Shown here in pieces: positions 17,563 to 26,999 of a DNA stretch of 64,000 nt. Source of the stretch: JACVRW01 sp963803085. GTDB taxonomy: Bacteria > Actinomycetota > Thermoleophilia > Solirubrobacterales > Thermoleophilaceae. The position numbers were made by a program, and so were the translations under genes. Below the pieces are notes generated by a model. It made no database searches, had not been told where the DNA came from, and was given only the letters and a program-made list of their open reading frames with translations. The DNA lies in NCBI GenBank assembly GCA_963803085.1, contig CAWDLE010000019.1, positions 62,001-126,000 on the forward strand, given 5' to 3'. The first letter of the stretch is position 1. Each line of letters begins with the position of its first letter.

Positions 17563-17679
17563 ATGGACGGCGACGGACCACGCTTCGGCGCGATGATCGG
17601 CCTGGTGGCCGTGGTGGTTGCCACGGTGATTCTGGTCTTCTTCGGCATCGGGTACGCCCTCGGTCGGCTCTTCCTGTAG
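17563..17679 (+). CDS. 38-residue single-pass membrane micropeptide
   Basis: ATG 17563 to TAG 17677-17679 gives a 38-residue peptide with a charged N-terminus (MDGDGPRFG) and one strongly hydrophobic stretch (MIGLVAVVVATVILVFFGIG), ending YALGRLFL. A TAGGAT hexamer (17550-17555) ends 7 nt before the ATG and the TATCGCG cluster lies just upstream. Coding is inferred from the membrane-helix pattern and the promoter-like context; no family was recognised. Confidence 0.5.
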   Translation: MDGDGPRFGAMIGLVAVVVATVILVFFGIGYALGRLFL

Positions 17680-17705
17680 ACGCCGCCGATACACTCGCGC
17701 GTTCA

Positions 17706-18323
17706 ATGGGCTTGATCGCCATGTTCGGCATCGAAAACAGCGGGCTGGCTCTGGCCGTGAACCTGCTCCTGCTGTTTCTGATCGTGATCTGGCTGGCGCT
17801 GGTCTACTGGACCTGGAGCGACGCGCGTCAGCGGATTGCGGACCCGATGCTGGTCGCGTGTGCGACCGCCGCCTCGCTGTTCCCGTACATCGGGACGATC
17901 GTCTATCTGATCGTGCGCCCGCCGCTGTACCTCGAGGACGTCCGCGAGCGAGATCTGGAGATCGCGGCGGCTCAGGCTCGGCTCACCCAGCTCGAGCACC
18001 AGCACTGCCAGTACTGCGGGTTCGAGACGGAGAAGTCGTTCCTGCGCTGCCCGAGCTGCCTGCGGCGGCTCAAGGAGCCGTGCACCGTCTGCGGCAAGCC
18101 GCTCGACCCGCGTTGGAAGATCTGCCCCTACTGCGAGGCCGAGGTGGGCCAGGCGGCGGAGGGCCGCCGGCCGCGTCCACGCCGGGCGGCCGCGGCCGCC
18201 GGGGGCGGCGGGCCGCCACGGCCGTCCGCCGCAAGGCCGTCAGGGACGGCCCGACAGGCACCGCCGTCGGACGCCACGGGCGAGCGGCCCGCTCGCCGCG
18301 ACCGTCCGCAGTCGGCCGGCTAG
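17706..18323 (+). CDS. Membrane protein with double zinc ribbon
   Basis: A 205-residue protein. Two N-terminal transmembrane helices (about 12-38 and 48-70) are followed by a short helix and two zinc ribbons made of four CxxC knuckles: CQYCGF...CPSC (about 101-118) and CTVCGK...CPYC (about 125-142). A low-complexity Pro/Ala/Arg/Gly tail completes it. It is likely inserted in the inner membrane with the ribbons in the cytoplasm. A TACACT hexamer at 17690-17695 precedes the ATG by 10 nt. Such proteins recur next to ndk in related actinobacteria; the function is unknown. Confidence 0.8.
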   Translation: MGLIAMFGIENSGLALAVNLLLLFLIVIWLALVYWTWSDARQRIADPMLVACATAASLFPYIGTIVYLIVRPPLYLEDVRERDLEIAAAQARLTQLEHQHCQYCGFETEKSFLRCPSCLRRLKEPCTVCGKPLDPRWKICPYCEAEVGQAAEGRRPRPRRAAAAAGGGGPPRPSAARPSGTARQAPPSDATGERPARRDRPQSAG

Positions 18324-18350
18324 CAGCCACCACATCGAGAAGGAGAAGCA

Positions 18351-18761
18351 ATGGACCGGACCCTGATCCTGGTGAAGCCAGACGCATTCGAGCGCGGGCT
18401 CACCGGCGAGATCATCGCCCGCTTCGAGCGCAAGGGCCTGACGATCGTCGCCATGAAGCACATGACCGTGGACCGCGACCTGGCCGAGCAGCACTACGCC
18501 GAGCACAGCGAGCGCCAGTTCTTCGGCGAGCTCGTGGACTTCATCACGGGTGGCCCGCTCGTGGCGTTCGTGCTCGAGGGGCACGAGGCCGTGAAGGCGG
18601 CCCGCCAGGTAATCGGCGCCACGAACCCGATCGAGGCCGCGCCCGGCTCGATCCGCGGCGACTTCGGGCTCGAGGTGCAGACCAACCTCGTGCATGGCTC
18701 CGACGCACCCGAGTCGGCGGCACGCGAGACCGCCCTGTTCTTCCCGGAGCTTGGCGCCTGA
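18351..18761 (+). CDS. ndk: Nucleoside diphosphate kinase
   Basis: Transfers the gamma phosphate between nucleotides through a phosphohistidine. The active-site H115 sits in NLVHGSDAPESA, close to the universal NxxHGSDS motif, and MDRTLILVKPDAFERG at the N-terminus is the family start. The 136-residue length is standard. A Shine-Dalgarno AGAAGGAGAAG precedes ATG 18351. The 3' end overlaps the maf start. Confidence 0.97.
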   Translation: MDRTLILVKPDAFERGLTGEIIARFERKGLTIVAMKHMTVDRDLAEQHYAEHSERQFFGELVDFITGGPLVAFVLEGHEAVKAARQVIGATNPIEAAPGSIRGDFGLEVQTNLVHGSDAPESAARETALFFPELGA

Positions 18762-19302
18762 GCGCCTGATCCTCGCCTCCAGCTCGCCCCGCAGGCGGGC
18801 GATCCTGGAGCAGCTCGGCGTGGGCTTCTCCGTGGAGGTACCCGACGTCGAGGAGCTCAGCGAGGGCGATCCGCGCGACCTGGTGGTGCAGAACGCCCTG
18901 CTGAAGCTGCGCGCGGTGCCGGGCGAGCTGGTGCTGGCGGTGGACAGCATGGTGGTCTGGGACGGCCGCGCCCACGGCAAGCCGGATGACGCTGCGGAGG
19001 CGGAGAGCTGGCTGCGCGAGCTGTCCGGACGCTGGCACGAGGTGATGGGCGGCATCGCGATTCGCGAGCACGGCGAGGAGCGCACGGACGTGGCGGTGAC
19101 CCGCGTGCGCTTCCGCGAGCTGACCGATAGTGACATCGAGCGCTATCTCGCTAGCGACGAGTGGCGCGACCGCGCGGGCGGCTACGCCATCCAGGAGCTC
19201 GGCGCGATGCTGGTCGAGGGGATCGAGGGCGACTACTTCAACGTGGTCGGCCTCCCGGTCCCTGCCCTGCTGCGGCTGCTGCCGAGCCTCTTGCACCGAT
19301 AG
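18751..19302 (+). CDS. maf: Maf-family nucleotide pyrophosphatase
   Basis: Hydrolyses non-canonical or canonical nucleoside triphosphates (house-cleaning; septum-related in some bacteria). Family signature LILASSSPRRRAIL at the start, the catalytic region LAVDSMVVWDGRAHGKP, and GGYAIQELGAMLVEGIEGDYFNVVG near the end (kept as conserved blocks). TTG 18751, overlapping ndk by 11 bp, places LILASSSPRR at residue 5-14 as expected; the ATG further upstream (18694) would lie deep inside ndk. The 183-residue length is typical. Confidence 0.9.
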   Translation: MAPERLILASSSPRRRAILEQLGVGFSVEVPDVEELSEGDPRDLVVQNALLKLRAVPGELVLAVDSMVVWDGRAHGKPDDAAEAESWLRELSGRWHEVMGGIAIREHGEERTDVAVTRVRFRELTDSDIERYLASDEWRDRAGGYAIQELGAMLVEGIEGDYFNVVGLPVPALLRLLPSLLHR

Positions 19303-19322
19303 TTGGGGTCCTGGGAGTCGTC

Positions 19323-19328
19323 TAGACT
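19323..19328 (+). promoter_or_regulatory. Putative -10 element upstream of mreB (TAGACT)
   Basis: A TAGACT hexamer, the same as those found before rplU, holA and the decarboxylase gene, located 56 nt before the mreB ATG. If used, mreB has a 50-nt leader and the shape cluster starts here rather than at ndk. Confidence 0.4.
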
Positions 19329-19384
19329 GCGGGACGCCTGCGGGCGCGGCCGAGGCGCGCCTGCAATCTCCCGATTTACTGCGA

Positions 19385-20431
<1,047 letters not shown>

Positions 20432-20456
20432 CCCCGCCGCGCGGAGGGCGCCAGGC

Positions 20457-21371
20457 GTGTACGACAGGAATGTGGTCCGCAGGCGGCGGGCGGTGCTCGC
20501 GGTCTTCGTGGCCCTCTCGATCGCGATCCTGACCGCGTACTTCGGCGAATCGGGTGGCGGCTTCTTCCACGCCTTCCAGCGCGGGGCCCAGGAGGCGTTC
20601 GCCCCGATCGAGACGGGCGCGAGCCGGGCGCTCAAGCCGGTGCGCGACCTCTTCGGCTGGGCCGGCGACACCTTCGATGCGAAGGACGAGAACAAGGACC
20701 TCAAGCAGGAGGTGGAGCGCCTGCGCTCCGCGCTCGCCGAGTCGCAGACCGCGCAGCGCGACGCCTCGCAGCTGAAGGGCCTCGTCGGGCTGCGGCAGGA
20801 GGACGGATTCCCGCGCGGAACCGAGCCGGTGGCCGCTCGTGTGATCGCCCGCTCACCAAATGTCTGGTACTCGAGCATCAAGATCGACAAGGGCTCGAGC
20901 GACGGCGTGAAGCTCGACCAGCCCGTGATCGCAGCCGGGAGCGACCCGGACAAGGGCGAGGTCGGCGGGCTGGCGGGCAAGGTCACGAGCGTGACTGGCG
21001 GCACCGCCGAGGTCACACTCATCACCGACGCCTCGTTCGGCGTGGCCGCGCAGGTGATGCCCCTGGGCGCCACCGGGATCGTTCGCCCCAACATCGGCAA
21101 CCCGCGCGACCTGATCATGGAGTTCGTCGAGGGTGGCCGCGTGACCGAAAACACCACCGTTGCCACCTCCGGGTTCCAGATCGAGAAGGGCCAGTCGTTG
21201 TTCCCGCGCGGCATCCCGATCGGCCGCGTGTCGGACGTGAACCTGGACGAGGTGGAGATCTACCAGCGGGTGCACCTCGAGCCGTTCGCCGACCTCAAGT
21301 CGATCGACATCGTCCAGGTGCTCACGCGCCGCCCGCGCGGCGCCCAGACCGCCGGGGTGATCACGCCGTGA
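20457..21371 (+). CDS. mreC: Rod-shape-determining protein MreC
   Basis: A 304-residue bitopic membrane protein. A basic N-terminus (RNVVRRRR) and one transmembrane helix (about 12-30) are followed by a coiled coil (KDENKDLKQEVERLRSALAE), then the periplasmic double beta-barrel (ARVIARSPNVWYSSIKIDKG, GNPRDLIMEFVEGG, KGQSLFPRGIPIGRVSDV). It scaffolds PBP2-RodA. GTG 20457 gives the expected length. It ends in a 4-bp GTGA overlap with mreD. Confidence 0.93.
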   Translation: MYDRNVVRRRRAVLAVFVALSIAILTAYFGESGGGFFHAFQRGAQEAFAPIETGASRALKPVRDLFGWAGDTFDAKDENKDLKQEVERLRSALAESQTAQRDASQLKGLVGLRQEDGFPRGTEPVAARVIARSPNVWYSSIKIDKGSSDGVKLDQPVIAAGSDPDKGEVGGLAGKVTSVTGGTAEVTLITDASFGVAAQVMPLGATGIVRPNIGNPRDLIMEFVEGGRVTENTTVATSGFQIEKGQSLFPRGIPIGRVSDVNLDEVEIYQRVHLEPFADLKSIDIVQVLTRRPRGAQTAGVITP

Positions 21372-21946
21372 TCCTGTCTCCGGGCGCGATCCTGCGCGTC
21401 GGGCTCCTGCTGCTGCTCGCGGTCGTCCTCCAGCTCTCCGCGCTCAGCCAGCTCGGCATCCTCGGCGGCCATATCGACCTCGTTGTGCTCGCCGTGGCAG
21501 CCGTTGCGTACTACGGCGGCTCCGTGTCCGGATGCGCCACTGGCTTCGCGGCCGGCTTCCTGCTCGACCTCATGAGCGGCGCGACCATGGGCGTGTCGTC
21601 GCTCGTGCTCACGGCCACCGGCTACGGCGTCGGGCGCTTCCGCGAGCTGCGCGATCCGAGCCACGGTCTCCTGCCCATGGCGGTCGGCGCCGCGGCCACG
21701 GCTGGCTTCGTGGTCGCATTCGCCGCCGTGTCGTTCATGCTCGACGTTGGCGCCAGCGTGAGCCCGCTGGTGATCCGCGACGCGATCGTGACCACCCTGC
21801 TCAATGCCCTGCTCGCCCTGCCGGTGTTCATCGGGGCCCGCAAGCTGCTGCGCCCCTCCCTCAAGGTCGACCCGGCGGAGATCCGCCGCCGCCGGCGCCC
21901 GCCGCGCGAGACCGGCCCGCTCGGCCTCAGGGGCCTGGAGGTCTAG
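21368..21946 (+). CDS. mreD: Rod-shape-determining protein MreD
   Basis: A 192-residue integral membrane protein with five to six hydrophobic segments (for example LRVGLLLLLAVVLQLSAL near the start, and the conserved ATGFAAGFLLDLMSGATMG block). A basic C-terminal tail (RRRRRPPRE) is cytoplasmic. GTG start overlaps mreC by 4 bp. The family is poorly conserved; assignment rests on topology plus position between mreC and mrdA. Confidence 0.88.
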   Translation: MILSPGAILRVGLLLLLAVVLQLSALSQLGILGGHIDLVVLAVAAVAYYGGSVSGCATGFAAGFLLDLMSGATMGVSSLVLTATGYGVGRFRELRDPSHGLLPMAVGAAATAGFVVAFAAVSFMLDVGASVSPLVIRDAIVTTLLNALLALPVFIGARKLLRPSLKVDPAEIRRRRRPPRETGPLGLRGLEV

Positions 21947-22006
21947 CGGCTTCCGTACCTCGACAACGAGCGACGTCCGACGCTGACCCCGCAGCTCGCG
22001 TTCCGC

Positions 22007-23815
22007 GTGGCCGTGATCGGCGGCGTGGCGCTGGTGATGTTCGCCCTGATCTTCTTCCGGCTCTGGTACCTCCAGGTGCTCTCCGGCGACAAGTACGAGG
22101 CGCAGGCACAGAACAACCGCGAGCGGCAGATCAAGGTGCAGGCGCCGCGCGGCGAGATCGTGGATCGCAATGGGCAGGAGCTCGTCGCGAACCGCAACTC
22201 GCTCTCGATCAAGGTCACGCCGGACAAGCTCCCGGAGAGCACCGCAGAGCGCCGCCAGGTGTACCGGCGACTCGCGAGGCTGCTCAACCTGAACCCGCGC
22301 CGTCTCCAGAGACGGGTCGAGGGAGAGCTCAAGGCGCTGCCGTTCTCGAAGCCGACGGTCAAGCAGGACGTGCCCTGGGAGCTCGTGGCGTACGTGCTCG
22401 AGCGCCAGAGCCGGTTCCCGGGCGTGGAGCCTGAGCGGGAGTTCCTGCGCAGGTACCCGCACGAGACCGTGGGCGCGCACCTGTTCGGGCAGGTGGGAGA
22501 GGTCACCGAGGCGCAGCTGAAGGATCAGCGCTACAACCGGGTCGCGTTGGGCGACCGCGTCGGCCAGGCCGGGATCGAGTTGGAGTACGACCGCTTTCTG
22601 AGAGGGGTCAATGGCGCCGCGCGAGTGGAGGTGGACGCAAACGGCAACCTCACCGACACGCTAAGGCGCCGGGAGCCGAAGCAGGGCAGCCAGCTGCGCC
22701 TGTCGATTGACCTCGACGTCCAGCGGGTGGCCCAGCAGGCGCTGGCCGGCGGCACCGGCAGGGGTGCCGTTGCCGTCATGAACGTGGACAACGGCGAGGT
22801 GCTCGCGCTCGGCTCGCAGCCGTCGTTCGACCCGAACATCTTCACGAAGCCGCTTAGCCAGAAGCGTCTCAATGCACTCAGCTCGGAGGCGCTCGGCAAG
22901 CCGCTCTTCAACCGCGCGATCCAGGCCGGCTATCCCACCGGCTCCACCTTCAAGCTCGTCACCGCCACGGCTGCGCTCGAGAGTGGGCACATCACCCCCG
23001 ACACCGTTCTGAACGACCCGGGCTCGCTCACGGTCGGTGGCGTCAAGTTCGAGAACGCCGGTGGGGCTGTACACGGCGCGCTCGCGCTGCGCCAGGCGCT
23101 CACGGTGTCGAGCGACGTCTTCTTCTACCAGCTCGGCCAGTACATGGACGAGAAGGGCATGCCGCTCCAGAAGTGGGGTCGCCGGCTCGGCATCGGCCGC
23201 AAGACCGGCATCGACCTTCCGGCCGAGGAGCCGGGGCGGATGCCGAGCCCGCAGTGGCGAGATCGCTGGTACAAGCAGGGCCTGACGGACAGGCCGTGGT
23301 CCGTGGGCGACAACATCAACCTCTCGGTGGGGCAGGGCGACCTGCTCGCGAACCCGCTCCAGATGGCGGTGGCCTATGCGGCTATCGCGAACGGCGGCCG
23401 CGTGCTGCGGCCACGGCTCGGCCTCCGGATCGAGGATGCCGCCGGGCGTGCGATACAGCAGCTCGACGCGCCGACGGCCCGGCGATTGAAGATCTCCGAG
23501 GCGAACCGCAACGCGATCCTCGAGGGGCTCCACGGCGCCGCGAACGGCCCGGGCGGAACCTCGACGCCCGTCTTCGAGGGATTCCCGATCCCAATTGCCG
23601 GAAAGACCGGAACCGCCGAGCACATCGGCAAGCCCGACCAGTCATGGTACGTCGCGCTGGCTCCGTATCCGAATCCGAAGTACGTCGTTGCGGTCACCGA
23701 CGAGGCCGGCGGCTTCGGCGCGGACACCGCGGCGCCGATGGCGCGGCGGATCCTTGCCGAGCTGCTCGACGTGCACGAGACCGGTCTGGTGCAGGGCGGC
23801 GGGGCGCCGGACTAA
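22007..23815 (+). CDS. mrdA: Penicillin-binding protein 2 (elongasome transpeptidase)
   Basis: Class B PBP cross-linking peptidoglycan in the rod complex. N-terminal transmembrane helix (VALVMFALIFFRLWYL), dimerisation domain, then the transpeptidase with SxxK in PTGSTFKLV, SxN-like SSD in TVSSDVFF and KTG in AGKTGTAEH. The length of 602 from GTG 22007 is slightly short at the N-terminus. The same frame extends to CTG 21983 (LTPQLAFRVAVIGG), which matches where homologues usually begin, so CTG may be the true start. The stop TAA overlaps an ATG (TAATG) of a 5-codon mini-ORF leading into rodA. Confidence 0.95.
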   Translation: MAVIGGVALVMFALIFFRLWYLQVLSGDKYEAQAQNNRERQIKVQAPRGEIVDRNGQELVANRNSLSIKVTPDKLPESTAERRQVYRRLARLLNLNPRRLQRRVEGELKALPFSKPTVKQDVPWELVAYVLERQSRFPGVEPEREFLRRYPHETVGAHLFGQVGEVTEAQLKDQRYNRVALGDRVGQAGIELEYDRFLRGVNGAARVEVDANGNLTDTLRRREPKQGSQLRLSIDLDVQRVAQQALAGGTGRGAVAVMNVDNGEVLALGSQPSFDPNIFTKPLSQKRLNALSSEALGKPLFNRAIQAGYPTGSTFKLVTATAALESGHITPDTVLNDPGSLTVGGVKFENAGGAVHGALALRQALTVSSDVFFYQLGQYMDEKGMPLQKWGRRLGIGRKTGIDLPAEEPGRMPSPQWRDRWYKQGLTDRPWSVGDNINLSVGQGDLLANPLQMAVAYAAIANGGRVLRPRLGLRIEDAAGRAIQQLDAPTARRLKISEANRNAILEGLHGAANGPGGTSTPVFEGFPIPIAGKTGTAEHIGKPDQSWYVALAPYPNPKYVVAVTDEAGGFGADTAAPMARRILAELLDVHETGLVQGGGAPD

Positions 23816-23832
23816 TGGTGGCCCCCGACTGA
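23815..23832 (+). other. Five-codon coupling mini-ORF between mrdA and rodA
   Basis: ATG GTG GCC CCC GAC TGA. Its ATG overlaps the mrdA stop (TAATG) and its TGA overlaps the rodA start (TGATG), making a chain of stop-start junctions. The segment looks like an imperfect duplication of the mrdA 3' end (GGGGCGCCGGACTAATG versus GGTGGCCCCCGACTGATG). It would let terminating ribosomes reinitiate twice. Confidence 0.5.
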
Positions 23833-25001
23833 TGCACGCCGCCGCCACACCGGTCAAGGACTTCCGCGATGCGGGCTCGCGCTTCCTGCGCATCGACCCG
23901 CTGATGCTGGTGGCCACGATCGGGCTGATCGCGGCGAGCATCTACACCGTCGGCACGGCCACCCAGGACGACATCAAGGGTGACCCCAACTACTTCGCCT
24001 ACCGCCAGGCCGGCTATGCGGCGGTGGGATTCGTCCTGATGCTGCTGATCACGCGCTTCGACTACTCGCGCCTGAGGGAGTGGAAGCTCGGCATCTACGC
24101 ATTCCTGATCGGATCGATCCTGCTCGTGTACGCGCTCGGATTCTCGGCCCGCGGCTCCCGCCGTGCGATCGAGTTCCCGTTCTTCAACTTCCAGGCATCG
24201 GAGCTCGGCAAGCTGCTGCTGATCGTGGCGCTCGCGGGCTTCGCGGTCGACCGCATCAGACGGCTCAACGATCGCGAGACGACGAGCCGGCTGGCACTGC
24301 TTGCGGTGATCCCGGCGATGCTCGTGGTCGCACAGCCGGACCTCGGCTCCGGGCTCGTCTACCTGGCGGTGCTCGGGGCGATCCTGTTCGTCGCAGGCAC
24401 CCCCTGGACCCACTTCGCGGCGCTTGGGGGGCTGGCGGCGGTGGCGATCGTCGTCGTGCTCGTGGCGGCGCCTGCGGTGGGAGTCGAGGCGCTCAAGCCG
24501 TACCAGAAGGACCGCCTCACGGCCTTCCTCAGCCCCGGAGAAAACCGGGGCACGGAGGCGTACCAGATCAACCAGTCGCTCACGGCAATCGGTTCTGGAG
24601 GCAAGACCGGCCGGGGCGACCAGGCGACGCAGACCAAGCTCGACTTCCTGCCCGAGCACCACACGGACTTCGTGTTCTCGGTGGTGGGCGAGGAGTTCGG
24701 GTTCGTGGGCGCCGCGCTCGTGCTTTCGCTGTTCGCGCTGCTTATCTGGCGCGCACTGCGTACTCTTACTATGGCGAAGAACTTTTACGGCGCGCTAGTC
24801 GCCGGCGGCATCACCGCGATGCTGATGTTCCAAGTCTTCGTAAACGTGGGCATGACAATTTCGATCATGCCCATCACCGGCATCCCACTGCCACTTATGA
24901 GTTACGGCGGGTCGTCGGTAATCACAACACTTATGGCAATAGGTCTACTTCAGTCGATACACGCGCAGGCGCGCGAAACGGCCGCTGTAAAGCGCCTATG
25001 A
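23832..25001 (+). CDS. rodA: Rod-shape SEDS glycosyltransferase RodA
   Basis: Peptidoglycan polymerase of the SEDS family, partner of PBP2. The 389 residues have about ten membrane helices. The SEDS signatures are visible: PDLGSGLVYL, then the large loop LPEHHTDFVFSVVGEEFGFVG and the C-terminal GIPLPLMSYGGSSV. ATG 23832 (MHAAATPVKDF) overlaps the mini-ORF stop. The last 250 bp use many A/T-ending codons unlike the rest of the gene (see findings). Confidence 0.95.
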   Translation: MHAAATPVKDFRDAGSRFLRIDPLMLVATIGLIAASIYTVGTATQDDIKGDPNYFAYRQAGYAAVGFVLMLLITRFDYSRLREWKLGIYAFLIGSILLVYALGFSARGSRRAIEFPFFNFQASELGKLLLIVALAGFAVDRIRRLNDRETTSRLALLAVIPAMLVVAQPDLGSGLVYLAVLGAILFVAGTPWTHFAALGGLAAVAIVVVLVAAPAVGVEALKPYQKDRLTAFLSPGENRGTEAYQINQSLTAIGSGGKTGRGDQATQTKLDFLPEHHTDFVFSVVGEEFGFVGAALVLSLFALLIWRALRTLTMAKNFYGALVAGGITAMLMFQVFVNVGMTISIMPITGIPLPLMSYGGSSVITTLMAIGLLQSIHAQARETAAVKRL

Positions 25002-25022
25002 CCTTTATGAAGGGAATTCTTC

Positions 25023-26999
25023 TTGAGAAAGCAGTTGCTCGTCTCGGTGGACCGAGGCGAAACCAGAGTCGCGATCCTGGAATCGGAGGGCAGCCCCTCC
25101 GGAGGTAAGCGACAGCAGAAGCCAGCGGACGACTGGCGAGTTGCCGAGCTCTACATCGAGCGCAAGGGCAGCCGGTCGATCGTTGGAAACGTCTACAAGG
25201 GCAAGGTCGACAACGTCCTGCCCGGCCTCGAGGCCGCGTTCGTGGACATCGGCCTCGACAAGAACGGCTTCCTCCACGCGGACGACGTGGTCTTCCCGGG
25301 CGTGGAGGTTGCGCGCCGGGGCCGCGGCGGTCGCGGCGGCGGGAAGGGCAAGCGCATCACGGAGCTCCTGAAGCCCGGCCAGGAGATCCTGGTCCAGGCG
25401 ATCAAGGACCCGCTGAAGACGAAGGGCCCGCGCCTTTCCATGCAGCTCTCGATCGCGGGGCGCTACCTCGTGTACGTGCCGCAGGGAGAGGGCGTCGGCG
25501 TATCGCGCCGGCTCGACGACAAGGAGCGCGACCGGCTTCGCCGCGCCGCGCAGAAGATCGACATGGGCGAGGGCGGCGTAATCGTCCGCACCGCCGCGCA
25601 GGGCGCCACGCGCGAGGACTTCGAGCGCGAGATCAAGTACCTGCACAAGCTTCACGACGTGCTCCAGCAGCGCGCCAAGGAGACGCCTGCCCCCGCGATG
25701 GCCTTCCAGGAGGCCGACCTGTCGGTGCGCGTGGCTCGCGACATCTTCTCGGGCGAGTTCGAGAAGGCGATCGTGGACGACCCGGGCCAGTACCACCGGC
25801 TCGAGTCCTTCTTCAACCGGACGGCGCCGGAGCTGCTCGAGCGGCTCGAGTCCTACGACGACAAGGACGAGCCGCTGTTCGAGAAGTACGGCGTCGAGGA
25901 CGCGATCCAGTCGGTGCTGAAGCGCCGGGTGGACCTGCCGAGCGGCGGATACCTGATCATCGACTACGCCGAGGCGATGACGGTGATCGACGTGAACTCC
26001 GGTTCGTTCACCGGGCGCGGCAAGGGCGCCAAGCTCGAGGACACGATCACGAGGACGAACCTCGAGGCTGCCGACGAGGTCGTGAGCCAGCTGCGGCTGC
26101 GAGACATCGGCGGGATCATCGTCATCGACTTCATCGACATGGCCCGCGGACGCAACCGCGACGCGGTGCTGAAGACGCTCCGCAAGTCGCTCGACGAGGA
26201 CCGCACGAAGACCTACGTGGTCGAGATCTCACCGCTCGGGCTCGTCGAGATGACGCGCCAGAACGTGACCGACGGCGTGCGCGAGATCATGACCAAGCCC
26301 TGCCCGGTCTGCGAGGGCGAGGGCGTGGTGCTCTCCGAGGAGACGGTCGCGATCGAGGTCGACCGCTCGCTGCGAGACCTCGTGGCCGACGGCTCCAAGG
26401 CGCCCGCGTTCCTGATCCGGGTGAATCCGAAGGTCGCGGCGATCCTCGTTGGGAGCCACGGCGTCGAGGGCCCGATCCACGAGATCGAGCAGGAGACCGG
26501 CAGGCACTTCCACTTCGAGGGCACCGAGGCGCTGCCCATCAACCACTTCGAGGTCGTGCTCGAGGGCACGGCCGAGGAGGTCGAGGAGCGAGCGCTCCCG
26601 TTCCGAGAGGGCGAGGAGGTGCTGGTGCACATCGAGGAGCCGCACATGTACAACGAGGACGACGCGGTGGCGAAGCTGGACGGCTACGTCGTGTCGGTCT
26701 CGGGTGCGGCGACGCTGGTGGGCGAGAAGACGCTGGTGCGGATCGAAAAGGTGGGCCGAAGCGCCGCCGAGGCGTCGCTGGTCAACCCGCCCGAGGGCGT
26801 GGTGGCGAGCTCGTCAGATGGCGACTGCCTCATCCAGCACATCCCCGGAGGGCAGGCGCCGCCGGCGAGGGCGCCGAGGCGGCCGTGGGCGTCGGAAGCC
26901 GGCGGAGTCAGGGACTTCGTAGACCCTCCGCTTCGAACGCCGCTGCTATCAGTGCGTCGTAGCGGCCGAGCTCTAGGTCGCCTATCGGGTCGCGTGTGA
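25023..26999 (+). CDS. rng: Ribonuclease E/G with TRAM-like C-terminal domain; 3' end probably frameshifted
   Basis: Single-strand endoribonuclease for rRNA maturation and mRNA decay. S1-like N-terminal region (GNVYKGKVDNVLPGLEAAFVD), RNase H/DNase I-like catalytic core with metal ligands in MTVIDVNSGSFTG and IGGIIVIDFIDM, and a zinc-link motif CPVCEGEG (two cysteines). After the core lies a TRAM-like beta domain (about 520-585, KTLVRIEKVGRSAAEASLV). TTG 25023 has Shine-Dalgarno AAGGGA. After about 26,800 the listed frame loses family character, while the +1 frame gives an Arg/Gly tail (GRRRRRGRRGGRGRRK) typical of RNase E/G and stops at 26922, which is the likely real end. Confidence 0.9.
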   Translation: MRKQLLVSVDRGETRVAILESEGSPSGGKRQQKPADDWRVAELYIERKGSRSIVGNVYKGKVDNVLPGLEAAFVDIGLDKNGFLHADDVVFPGVEVARRGRGGRGGGKGKRITELLKPGQEILVQAIKDPLKTKGPRLSMQLSIAGRYLVYVPQGEGVGVSRRLDDKERDRLRRAAQKIDMGEGGVIVRTAAQGATREDFEREIKYLHKLHDVLQQRAKETPAPAMAFQEADLSVRVARDIFSGEFEKAIVDDPGQYHRLESFFNRTAPELLERLESYDDKDEPLFEKYGVEDAIQSVLKRRVDLPSGGYLIIDYAEAMTVIDVNSGSFTGRGKGAKLEDTITRTNLEAADEVVSQLRLRDIGGIIVIDFIDMARGRNRDAVLKTLRKSLDEDRTKTYVVEISPLGLVEMTRQNVTDGVREIMTKPCPVCEGEGVVLSEETVAIEVDRSLRDLVADGSKAPAFLIRVNPKVAAILVGSHGVEGPIHEIEQETGRHFHFEGTEALPINHFEVVLEGTAEEVEERALPFREGEEVLVHIEEPHMYNEDDAVAKLDGYVVSVSGAATLVGEKTLVRIEKVGRSAAEASLVNPPEGVVASSSDGDCLIQHIPGGQAPPARAPRRPWASEAGGVRDFVDPPLRTPLLSVRRSGRALGRLSGRV

